In this document: one piece after another, positions 26,647 to 34,610 of the stretch
Layout of the letters: the number at the start of each line of letters is the position of its first letter
Numbering within the stretch: position 1 is the stretch's first letter
NCBI RefSeq assembly: GCF_011050365.1
Contig: NZ_DRFV01000016.1
Span: 233,549-297,548 of the forward strand
Direction of reading: 5' to 3'
DNA: 64,000 nt
From: Pseudohongiella sp.
GTDB taxonomy: Bacteria; Pseudomonadota; Gammaproteobacteria; Pseudomonadales; Pseudohongiellaceae
The notes under the pieces: model-generated
Databases searched by the model: none
What the model was told of the DNA's origin: nothing
What the model saw: the letters and a program-made list of their open reading frames with translations, nothing else
Position numbers and translations under genes: made by a program

Positions 26647-28803
26647 TTATTCTTTCTCTCTGTGCATGTGTTCGCTGGCGCGCAGGGCCATTTGTTGAAT
26701 ACTGTCATCGGGGTGTTCAAGTAACGTCCAGCCGGCGTTATAGCTGAAGGGGTGCTCCTGAGTGATAGCCCCGGCAACGGCGCGCAGGCGTTTGAGTGCC
26801 GTTTCCGGGCCCAGAGGATCAATGTCTACCATCAGAATGACAAAATCATCGTCATCGTATCGCGCAATGAGATCCGAACCACGGAACGTTTCGCGCAATA
26901 AACGGCTGAACTCCACCAGTGCCCGGTCGCCCGCTGCCGGCCCGTGACGCTCATTGAAGGCCTTGAAGTTGACCAGGTCAAACAGGAACAGACACACCTG
27001 GAGATTAACATCGTGACACAACATGATGGCTTCCTGAGCGCGGGTATCAAAGCCGCGCCGGTTGAGCATGCCGGTCAGCGGGTCAGTGTGCGCCAGGAAG
27101 TCCGCTGTCAATTCGTTATCGACCATCCGTGCGGCGTAGCGCAATACCGTTTCATCGTGGCGGGAGAATTCGCGCGGCTCCCGGTCAATCAGACACAGTG
27201 TCCCCAGCCGGCTGCCGGTATCGGCATGCACCGGGCAACCAGCGTAAAAACGGATTTTAGGCTCTTGCAGCACCAGCGGGTTGTTCTTGAATCGTGGGTC
27301 AAGTGTCGCATCCGGGACCACCATGACAGTGTCGTGTTCAATGGCATGTGAGCAGAAAGAAGCGTCTCGAGGCGTTTCCGTGATATCAATGCCGACGGCC
27401 GATTTGAACCATTGCCGGTCGCTATCTACCAGTGAAAACAATGCAATCGGAACCCGGAACAGGCGGGCCGCCAACCGTGTGATCCGGTCAAAGCGCTCGT
27501 CGGGCGGGGTGTCCAGTATATTCAGTGAACGCAAAGCCTGCAGGCGCCCGGATTCACTTTTCAGTCGGCTGTTGCGTAGCCAGTCGATGACTGCGTCGGG
27601 TGCCATTGGTCGCGCTATGGCATACCCCTGGGCAAGGTCGCATCCGATACTGCGCAGGTATTCCAGGGTTTCCTCGCTTTCTATGCCCTCGGCTGATGTA
27701 TACAGTCCGAGACCATGACCCAAGTCGATAATGGTCTTGATCACCGTGCGTGACTCTTTGGATTGAGCGGCAGTCATGACAAACGACTTGTCGATCTTGA
27801 TCTCGGAGAATGGTAGCCGTGCCAACTGAAGCATGGACGAGTAACCGGTGCCGAAGTCATCAATGGACAAATGGAAACCTTTCATCCGCAGCCGCGTCAG
27901 AATGTTGAGAGAGCTGATCGGGTCTTCCATGGCGCATGACTCGGTGAGTTCAAAAATAAGGCGGTCCGGCCGGATGCCCATGCTTTGACAGTACTCGTTC
28001 ATGCGTTCAAATAACTCGACGTTGTTCAGTGAGCTGGCGGAAATGTTGATGGACAGCGTGATTTCACGTAATCGGCGACGCAAATAATCAAAATCAGATG
28101 AGTCTTCCAGTTGCTGGGGCAGATGTGCTAACCAGCGCAGGCCCTGCACCATCACAGACTCCGTCAACCGGTCAATCAGACCGTAGTGCTCCGCCAGTGG
28201 AATAAATTGATCGGGGCCAACGGGTCCCAGAACCGGATGCGTCCAGCGAGCCAGCGCCTCGAACCCTGCCAGCAGGCCGGTACGGCAGTTTATTTTTGGT
28301 TGGTAAACGAGTGTAATCTGCTCATTGTGCAGCGCGCTCATCAAATCATCGCGACTGATCTCTATTTTGCTTTCTGTGGGTGTCGTAACCAGCCGGTCGA
28401 TGAAGGTGGTCGACAGGGTGTCCATTTTGGCGTTGCCACTTATCAGCGCGCGCAGTCGGGCGGGTGAAAAAGGTTTGGCCAGCACGCCGGCGATGTTGAG
28501 CCCGTGCTCGGAGGCTGAACGCGCAGCGGCGTCGAGCACGCGTCCACCAACACCGCTGGAAATGATGATCTCGGCGTGGCAGCCCAGCCTTGCCAGCTCT
28601 ACCATGACCTGAACACCGTCCATGCCCGGCATTACCAGGTCGAGCACAATGAAGTCCGGCTGCCAATCCTTTATCCGCTGAAAAAACGCCTGTGGCTCGT
28701 TGACATACTGAGCATCAACTCCTGCCAGTGCAGCAATATTGGCGATGGTCTGACCGGTCAGCAGGTCATCATCGAGAATCAGTAGTCGCGTCATGGTTGC
28801 CAT
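26647..28803 (-). CDS. Response regulator with EAL, GAF and degenerate GGDEF domains
   Basis: 718 residues. REC domain (1-125) with phospho-acceptor Asp55. EAL domain (~155-410): Glu182 of FEALARW, NIS, ELTES, SIDDFGTGYSS, IKIDKSF and EGIES are all present, so c-di-GMP phosphodiesterase activity is plausible. GAF domain ~430-560. The C-terminal GGDEF-like domain has DDDDF (650-654) in place of GGDEF, so cyclase activity is unlikely. The start has AGAGG 8 nt upstream; an alternative ATG at 28794 gives an ATGA overlap with the kinase stop. Cotranscription with the upstream hybrid kinase suggests they form a signalling pair. Confidence 0.85.
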   Translation of the reverse strand: MATMTRLLILDDDLLTGQTIANIAALAGVDAQYVNEPQAFFQRIKDWQPDFIVLDLVMPGMDGVQVMVELARLGCHAEIIISSGVGGRVLDAAARSASEHGLNIAGVLAKPFSPARLRALISGNAKMDTLSTTFIDRLVTTPTESKIEISRDDLMSALHNEQITLVYQPKINCRTGLLAGFEALARWTHPVLGPVGPDQFIPLAEHYGLIDRLTESVMVQGLRWLAHLPQQLEDSSDFDYLRRRLREITLSINISASSLNNVELFERMNEYCQSMGIRPDRLIFELTESCAMEDPISSLNILTRLRMKGFHLSIDDFGTGYSSMLQLARLPFSEIKIDKSFVMTAAQSKESRTVIKTIIDLGHGLGLYTSAEGIESEETLEYLRSIGCDLAQGYAIARPMAPDAVIDWLRNSRLKSESGRLQALRSLNILDTPPDERFDRITRLAARLFRVPIALFSLVDSDRQWFKSAVGIDITETPRDASFCSHAIEHDTVMVVPDATLDPRFKNNPLVLQEPKIRFYAGCPVHADTGSRLGTLCLIDREPREFSRHDETVLRYAARMVDNELTADFLAHTDPLTGMLNRRGFDTRAQEAIMLCHDVNLQVCLFLFDLVNFKAFNERHGPAAGDRALVEFSRLLRETFRGSDLIARYDDDDFVILMVDIDPLGPETALKRLRAVAGAITQEHPFSYNAGWTLLEHPDDSIQQMALRASEHMHREKE

Positions 28804-31136
28804 CTGTCTGACCTCTTGGAGTTTGGTGAGTTGGCAACTGCCATCGCTTTCAGTTTTGATAGCAGGTCTTCGCGGCGCCAGGGCTTGACCAGTAAGTCCG
28901 TGCCCGGTTCCAGACGTCCCTGGCGGAACATGGCGTTTTCAGTATAACCGGAGGTGAACAGGATCGTGATGTCGGGCTGTAGTTTGCGAGCCTCGCTGGC
29001 CAGTTCGGGGCCGTCCATGCCATCGCCCATCATGACGTCGGTAAACAGCAGGTCGATATGCTCCAATTGCCTGAGAATATTCAGAGCTTCGTCGCCATGA
29101 CTGGCACTGATGACGTGGAAACCGAGTGCCTGAAACTGTGTTTCTGCATATTGCCTGACCAGCGGTTCATCTTCAACCAGCAACACGGTGCCGGGTTCAG
29201 GGACAGCGGCAGGCGAGGTCTGACGATCGCTGTTGTGAGTCTGGAGGTGTTCCGGCGTGTCAGCATTGACCTGCTGCAGACTCGCAGGCAAATACATGCG
29301 AACCGTGGTGCCATTGCCGGGCTCGGAATAGATGGCAATGTGTCCGCCTGACTGTTTTACAAAGCCATAGACCATGCTCAGGCCCAGCCCTGAGCCCTTG
29401 CCGTTGACTTTGGTGGTGAAAAACGGATCAAACGCCCGCGTTTGTACATCCTGGCTCATGCCCGTGCCGGTATCACTGACCGACACCCTGACGTAAGTCC
29501 CGGGCTCCACCCCGGAGTGCTGAAGAGCATAATCGGCATCCAGTTCGCTGCGGCCAACTTCCAGCAACAATTTGCCTTGATCCGACATGGCATCGCGCGC
29601 GTTGAGGCACAGGTTCAGGACGGCGCTCTCAAGTTGCGGAGGATCGATTAGCACGGTTGGCAGGTCCTGTTCGGCTATCAGCTCTAGATTGATACGTTCG
29701 GGAACTGCCTGTCGGACCAGTGGCTGTATGTTGTTGATCAGCCTCACGATGTCGGTTGGCTGCGGCGCCAGTGGTTGCTTGCGGGCAAAGGCCAGCAACC
29801 GTTGCACCAGTTCGGCTGCCTGATGGCTGGCATCGCTGATCATGGCAACCAACGGCTTTTGTTGCGCATCCAGTGCATGGTCCTCGGTCAACAGTTCGGC
29901 ATTGCCCTGAATGACGGTCAGCAGATTGTTGAAGTCGTGTGCTACCCCGCCAGTCAGTTCGCCCACCGTTTGCAAGCGTTGAGCATGGCTCAGCTGCTCC
30001 TCCAGCTGGCGTTTCCCGGTAATGTCTGTCATGCCGCCGATCAGCCTGATGGCAATGCCATCGTTATCGCGAATGACAAAACCGTGTTCTTCAACGATGG
30101 CGATGGAGCCGTCCTTGCGAATAAACCGGTAATGGCAATGGAAGCGGTCACGATCCGAATTCAGCGCGCCATAAATTGAGGCCAGTGCCTGTTCTTTATC
30201 GTCGGGATGCAAGCGCTCGGTCCAGCTGTCCGGCTTGGCCATCATCTCCTGGCGAGTATAGCCAAACAAATTCGTCACTCCCTGGTTCCACCAGATCTGG
30301 TTGCTCTGAATGTCCCAGTCCGAAATGGCATCAACGGTGGCTTTGGCGACCATTTCAAAACGTTCGGTATTGATGCGGTTGTTGTGGATGTCAGTGGCGG
30401 ACCCACACCACTTGATGGTGTTGCCCTGCTCATCCCTCACTGGCTCGCCGTGGAGCAGGTGCCAGCGCCAGCTGCCATCGTGGCGGCGGAGTCGGCACTC
30501 CAGTTCGCTAGTGGTCTGGTTGTGCACCGCCTCCAGCCAGCGTTCGCGAAGTTGTACCAGGTCATCAGGGTGAACGAGACTGGACCAGATGTTGTCGTCG
30601 ATCAGCATAGCTCTGGGCTTGCCGGTATAGCGGCTTAGTGCCAGATTGATATATTCGATACTGCCCCGTGTATCAGCGGTCCAGATAATCTGCGGAATTG
30701 CGTCAACGAACAGCTGGAACTGTTTCGGATATTGAAACGGGGCCAGGGGATTGTCCTGACAGGGTGTCATTTCCTGCAGGGCCTGATGGCTGGCCTGCAG
30801 CTGCTCGGTATTCCGCTGCAGGCGCTGAAAGCGTTGCATGATGAAGTCACAAAGAGCAGCGATAATGATAAATTCAGCGATGGAAATTGCGCGGTTGCTG
30901 GCCCAGTATTGAAACTCAATGCCGGGTGGTGAGATGAGGGTGCCGAGCACCGTCAGCAAAGTGCTTGTGATGGTGACGCCAATGAGGAATCGGCGGCTGC
31001 CCGCAAGCGCGCCCAGGATGATGCTCAGCACGTACAGGTCGCCATGGGCGAAACCCAGCGGGGTCGCGGAATCCAGGACCAGTATCATTAATACGCTGAG
31101 CGCGCTGCCGATCTTAATCAGTCGTCGGTGTTGCAT
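28791..31136 (-). CDS. Membrane hybrid sensor histidine kinase (PAS-PAS-HisKA-HATPase-REC)
   Basis: 781 residues. Three to four TM segments occupy residues ~10-105. PAS domains ~140-255 and ~262-376 are followed by HisKA with phospho-acceptor His400 (GGVAHDFNN), a HATPase domain with N box (LNLCLNARDAM) and G boxes (DTGTGMS, GKGSGLGLS), and a C-terminal receiver with Asp700 (FTDVMM) and Lys751. The signal sensed is unknown. It overlaps the downstream REC-EAL-GAF-GGDEF gene by 13 nt. Its catalytic core and receiver closely resemble the kinase at 47934-50252. Confidence 0.9.
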   Translation of the reverse strand: MQHRRLIKIGSALSVLMILVLDSATPLGFAHGDLYVLSIILGALAGSRRFLIGVTITSTLLTVLGTLISPPGIEFQYWASNRAISIAEFIIIAALCDFIMQRFQRLQRNTEQLQASHQALQEMTPCQDNPLAPFQYPKQFQLFVDAIPQIIWTADTRGSIEYINLALSRYTGKPRAMLIDDNIWSSLVHPDDLVQLRERWLEAVHNQTTSELECRLRRHDGSWRWHLLHGEPVRDEQGNTIKWCGSATDIHNNRINTERFEMVAKATVDAISDWDIQSNQIWWNQGVTNLFGYTRQEMMAKPDSWTERLHPDDKEQALASIYGALNSDRDRFHCHYRFIRKDGSIAIVEEHGFVIRDNDGIAIRLIGGMTDITGKRQLEEQLSHAQRLQTVGELTGGVAHDFNNLLTVIQGNAELLTEDHALDAQQKPLVAMISDASHQAAELVQRLLAFARKQPLAPQPTDIVRLINNIQPLVRQAVPERINLELIAEQDLPTVLIDPPQLESAVLNLCLNARDAMSDQGKLLLEVGRSELDADYALQHSGVEPGTYVRVSVSDTGTGMSQDVQTRAFDPFFTTKVNGKGSGLGLSMVYGFVKQSGGHIAIYSEPGNGTTVRMYLPASLQQVNADTPEHLQTHNSDRQTSPAAVPEPGTVLLVEDEPLVRQYAETQFQALGFHVISASHGDEALNILRQLEHIDLLFTDVMMGDGMDGPELASEARKLQPDITILFTSGYTENAMFRQGRLEPGTDLLVKPWRREDLLSKLKAMAVANSPNSKRSDRWQP

Positions 31137-31373
31137 AGGTGTGACTCGTTAGCCTTGCCTTAACATTGTCACCAATTCTCAGTGCAAGGCTTCTGTGCAA
31201 GTGCCTCGCTAGTGTAGCAAGTTAACATCTTGGCGTCTGTGCAGCATCGGTAAAGATGCAGATGCTCGCAAGCCGCGTTATGATAACTGGCAGACACTAT
31301 CCATTTCCCGTCACCGGGCTCCCTACTGACAACCCCCTTGCTTGTCCGGCGTGACTTAACAGCGGAGAATTCT

Positions 31374-32645
31374 ATGTCCGATACCCTTGCTGGCGCACTG
31401 AGCCAACTGAAAAAGGCCGCCAGCTACACTGATGTTCCCGATGAGGTGCTTGAGGCCCTCAGTTTTCCTAAAGAAGTGCTGACTGCGCGCATCAGTGTGC
31501 GCATGGATAATGGCGCCAGGCGGTCGTTTGAGGCCTGGCGCTGCCGCTATGACGACACCCGGGGGCCAACCAAAGGCGGCATTCGTTTTCATCCGGATGC
31601 CAACCTTGAAGAGGTGGTTACTCTGGCGTTCTGGATGACCTTCAAATGTGCGGTGGCGAATTTACCCTATGGTGGCGGCAAAGGCGCCATTCGCGTCGAC
31701 CCGAGTAAGCTTTCCAGGCGCGAGCTGGAGCGCCTGTCCCGTGCTTATGTACATGCGTTTGCCAGCATGATCGGCCCGGACCGCGACATACCTGCGCCCG
31801 ACGTTTACACCAATGCCATGGTCATGGGCTGGATGGCCGATGAATACTCAAGTCTGGTGGGTTATCCATGTCCCGCTGTTATTACCGGCAAGCCCATTCC
31901 ACTGGGTGGATCCTTGGGGCGGGACGGCGCGACCGCCAAAGGTGGGTTTTACGTGTTGAATAACCTGCTGGCAGAGGTTGGTCTGGAAAACTGTGAAAGG
32001 CGTGCGGTGGTTCAGGGTTTTGGCAATGCCGGGGCGACTATCGCTGCCATGTTGCATCAGGATGGCTGGAAAATAATTGCAGTGTCGGACACGGGCGGCT
32101 GTGTCCATGATGGCTGCGGCCTGGACCCGCAGAAGTTGGCAGAAGCCAAAAAGGAACACGGTTCTGTCATTGGTTATGCCAAGGGTGTGTCCGGCGGCAA
32201 GGTCACAACCATGGAGCGTGACGAGATGTTTGCGCTGGAGTGTGATCTGTTGGTGCCTGCTGCCCTGGAGGACCAGATCACCAAGGACAACGCAGGTGCC
32301 ATAAACGCATCTGTGATTATGGAGCTTGCTAATGGGCCGGTGACCGCGGAAGCAGACAAGGTGCTGGAGGAAAAGGGTGTAACGGTGATTCCGGACATCC
32401 TGGCCAATGCAGGCGGCGTCACGGTGTCATACTTCGAATGGGTGCAAAACCGGCAAGGTTTTTACTGGACGGAAGAGGAAGTGCAACACAAACTGCGCCC
32501 GATCATGGACCGTGAAAGTGCTGCGATCTGGCGGTTGTCGCAGAAAAAGTCTATTACATTGCGAACGGCAGCCTATGTGCTTGGGCTTGAACGAATTGCC
32601 GAAGCGATACAGGCACATGGTACGCAGAACTATTTTTGCCCCTGA
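31374..32645 (+). CDS. gdhA: Glu/Leu/Phe/Val dehydrogenase (glutamate dehydrogenase)
   Basis: 423 residues from ATG 31374 (GCGGAGAA upstream; a TTG 36 nt earlier is rejected). Interconverts glutamate and 2-oxoglutarate with ammonia. The dimerisation domain has GPTKGGIRFHP and the catalytic Lys103 in PYGGGKGAIRVDP; the coenzyme domain has the Rossmann loop GFGNAGATIA (~215-224), and NAGGVTVSYFEW closes the active site. Sequence features fit the NAD-linked ~420-residue class, although coenzyme specificity cannot be fixed from sequence alone. It runs divergently from the histidine kinase operon. Confidence 0.88.
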   Translation: MSDTLAGALSQLKKAASYTDVPDEVLEALSFPKEVLTARISVRMDNGARRSFEAWRCRYDDTRGPTKGGIRFHPDANLEEVVTLAFWMTFKCAVANLPYGGGKGAIRVDPSKLSRRELERLSRAYVHAFASMIGPDRDIPAPDVYTNAMVMGWMADEYSSLVGYPCPAVITGKPIPLGGSLGRDGATAKGGFYVLNNLLAEVGLENCERRAVVQGFGNAGATIAAMLHQDGWKIIAVSDTGGCVHDGCGLDPQKLAEAKKEHGSVIGYAKGVSGGKVTTMERDEMFALECDLLVPAALEDQITKDNAGAINASVIMELANGPVTAEADKVLEEKGVTVIPDILANAGGVTVSYFEWVQNRQGFYWTEEEVQHKLRPIMDRESAAIWRLSQKKSITLRTAAYVLGLERIAEAIQAHGTQNYFCP

Positions 32646-32654
32646 TCGCCGTTG

Positions 32655-32703
32655 CCAGTGTCGAACCGCTCGCGGGCTTACCCCGGGAGCGGTTCGACTG
32701 GGC
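32655..32703. terminator. Long inverted repeat between convergent gdhA and rhlE
   Basis: GTCGAACCGCTC (32660-32671) and GAGCGGTTCGAC (32687-32698) are exact reverse complements, and the loop contains a further CGGG/CCCG pairing. It sits 15 nt after the gdhA stop and 31 nt before the rhlE stop. No T-run on either strand. A structure shared by two converging transcripts is typical of bidirectional termination. Confidence 0.5.
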
Positions 32704-32729
32704 ATCATAGATCCGGTCTGACAAATCAG

Positions 32730-34196
32730 TTACCAGGTAGAAACCAGCTTGGTGCCTTCGCTGCGACGTGGCCTGGGGTTCTGGCTATTGCCGTTGCCTC
32801 TGGCCGGGCGCGGATTTCTGGGCTTGGCAGCAACCGGTCGATCACCGTCAAAGGTGGTGTTGCCATTGCGCTGTCTGCGCTCTTCTTCACGATAGGCGCT
32901 GGTGGCGCCCTGGTGCGCAGGCGCCTGTTGTGGACGCGCGCCTGATGTGCGCGCGGTGTCTTTGCGAGCTGTGCCCGGACGGCCCGTTCCTGACCGTGGT
33001 GCACCCTGACCACGACGCTGCTGCGGTCGTCGGGTTTCGGTGTCTTTGACGTCTTCCAGGCGCTCACGCAATTCAAACCCGGGCACGATTTCACGTTTCA
33101 TGGTGGTTTTCAGCACGCGCTCTATCTGCTTCAGCTGTTTCAGCTGGTCACCGCTGAGCAGGGATATCGCAGCACCTTCGGCGCCCGCACGGGCAGTCCG
33201 GCCAATGCGGTGGACGTAGTCCTCGGGAACATCTGGCAGGTCGAAGTTGATTACATGCGGTAGCTGGTCAATGTCGATACCGCGCGCCGCGATGTCGGTT
33301 GCTACCAGTACCTGAAGTTCGCCGTTTTTGAACTGATGCAGCACTTTGGTCCGCTGTGGCTGGCTTTTGTTGCCGTGAATGGCGCCGGCATTGATGCCGT
33401 CGCGCTCAAGCATTTGAACCAGTTTGTTGGCGCCGTGTTTGGTGCGGCTGAAAACCAGTACCTGATACCAGCTGTTGGTGCGGATCAGGTGGCTGAGCAA
33501 TTCAGTCTTGCGTGACTTGTCCACCGGGTGCAGCGTCTGGGTGACGCGATCCGCGGTAGTGTTAAGCGGCGCGACATTGATCTGCACAGGATTCTGCAGC
33601 AGGCCTTTGGCCAGCTCGCGAATCTCGCCGGAAAATGTTGCCGAGAACAACAGGTTCTGTCTTTTGGGTGGCAGCAGCGCCAGAATTTTCTTGATGTCGC
33701 GGATAAAACCCATGTCCAGCATGCGATCCGCTTCATCGAGTACCAGCACTTCGAGCTGGTCAAAGCGCACTGCGTTTTGCTGGTACAGATCCATCAGCCG
33801 GCCCGGTGTCGCCACCAGCACGTCCAGGCCACCGCGAAGAATCATCATCTGCGGGTTGATCTTGACGCCGCCGAAGATCACGGCCGAGCGCACCGTCTGG
33901 TATTTGCCATAGGTTTTCAGGCTTTCGTGAACCTGGGCTGCCAACTCCCGGGTCGGTGTCAGGATCAGTGCGCGGATTTGTCCGCCGCGTGTGCGTTCGC
34001 CGCCATCCAGCTTTTGTAGCAAAGGCAGGGTAAATCCTGCGGTCTTGCCGGTGCCGGTCTGTGCAGATGCCATGACATCCGCGCCGCTTAATATAGCGGG
34101 GATAGCCTGGGCTTGAATTGGGGTGGGGGTGGTATATTGCTGGTCAGCCAGCGCTTTCAGCAGGCCTTCGGACAGGCCCATATTTTCAAAACTCAT
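32730..34196 (-). CDS. rhlE: DEAD-box RNA helicase, RhlE type
   Basis: 488 residues from ATG 34196 (AGGAAATCA directly upstream), where homology begins with [16 protein letters not shown]; an upstream in-frame start at 34397 is not supported. All helicase motifs are present: Q motif, AQTGTGKT (motif I), PTRELA, DEAD, SAT, RGIDI and [10 protein letters not shown]. After ~385 the tail is low-complexity, rich in Arg, Gly, Pro, Gln and Thr, as in RhlE proteins, and probably binds RNA. Likely roles are ribosome assembly and RNA turnover at low temperature. A terminator-like hairpin lies in its leader. Confidence 0.9.
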   Translation of the reverse strand: MSFENMGLSEGLLKALADQQYTTPTPIQAQAIPAILSGADVMASAQTGTGKTAGFTLPLLQKLDGGERTRGGQIRALILTPTRELAAQVHESLKTYGKYQTVRSAVIFGGVKINPQMMILRGGLDVLVATPGRLMDLYQQNAVRFDQLEVLVLDEADRMLDMGFIRDIKKILALLPPKRQNLLFSATFSGEIRELAKGLLQNPVQINVAPLNTTADRVTQTLHPVDKSRKTELLSHLIRTNSWYQVLVFSRTKHGANKLVQMLERDGINAGAIHGNKSQPQRTKVLHQFKNGELQVLVATDIAARGIDIDQLPHVINFDLPDVPEDYVHRIGRTARAGAEGAAISLLSGDQLKQLKQIERVLKTTMKREIVPGFELRERLEDVKDTETRRPQQRRGQGAPRSGTGRPGTARKDTARTSGARPQQAPAHQGATSAYREEERRQRNGNTTFDGDRPVAAKPRNPRPARGNGNSQNPRPRRSEGTKLVSTW

Positions 34197-34215
34197 TGAT
34201 TTCCTATTGGTCTCT

Positions 34216-34247
34216 AAAAAGGGCGACGCTTTATGTCGACGGCCCTT
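34216..34247 (-). terminator. Terminator-like hairpin in the rhlE leader
   Basis: On the minus strand an AAGGGC arm pairs with GCCCTT, enclosing an inner GAC/GTC pairing, and the 3' arm runs directly into a short U-run. It ends 20 nt before the rhlE ATG, a position suited to attenuation or autoregulation rather than to ending an upstream gene. The stem has a bulge and is only moderately stable. Confidence 0.35.
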
Positions 34248-34259
34248 GTACACCTGTAA

Positions 34260-34289
34260 TGTGAACACTTGAAAAGCTATTGTGAACAC
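34260..34289. repeat. Direct repeats TGTGAACAC, 21 bp apart
   Basis: Identical 9-mers at 34260-34268 and 34281-34289 lie two helical turns apart, upstream of rhlE on its minus-strand side. The spacing would place two protein monomers on the same DNA face. No regulator can be named. Confidence 0.35.
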
Positions 34290-34610
34290 GTTCCGGACAG
34301 GGCTGGAAGAGTTGCTTCCAAACGAAGTCCTGAGGTGAGCACGCCAGTGTGGATTGTTGTCCGGCGAAGCCTTCACGGCGTGCGGACCAGCCCACATAAG
34401 TGACAGGTACCCGACAGGGCGGGTACGTGTAATGCAGTATTGCAGACCGTCGATAATACCGTATTACTCTGTAAATAGATACTTTGTCACAATTAGCGGC
34501 AATAAATTCGTTGCCTGATGCGCCGATATTGCTTACCGTACGGCCCCTTAAACACCTTTAAATATCACCCGGTTGTACCAAAACCAATAAAAAGTAAGAG
34601 CATTTTTATA

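Larger units (their letters stand above)
34197..34610. other. 414-bp divergent intergenic region between rhlE and a TonB-receptor gene
   Basis: No gene is seen here. From left to right it holds a terminator-like hairpin on the rhlE strand (34216-34247), two copies of TGTGAACAC 21 bp apart (34260-34268, 34281-34289), a perfect 7-bp inverted repeat (GTACCCG at 34407-34413, CGGGTAC at 34420-34426) with a 6-nt loop, and an AT-rich stretch from ~34440 with a candidate promoter for the receptor gene (TTGCAG 34440-34445, 16 bp, TATTAC 34462-34467). In-frame upstream extensions of both flanking genes run into this region but lack ribosome sites. Confidence 0.5.

Noticed and set aside
34260-34289. TGTGAACAC repeats as a Pho box
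   Set aside because: Period is 21 bp, not 11, and the sequence does not fit the TGTCA half-site.
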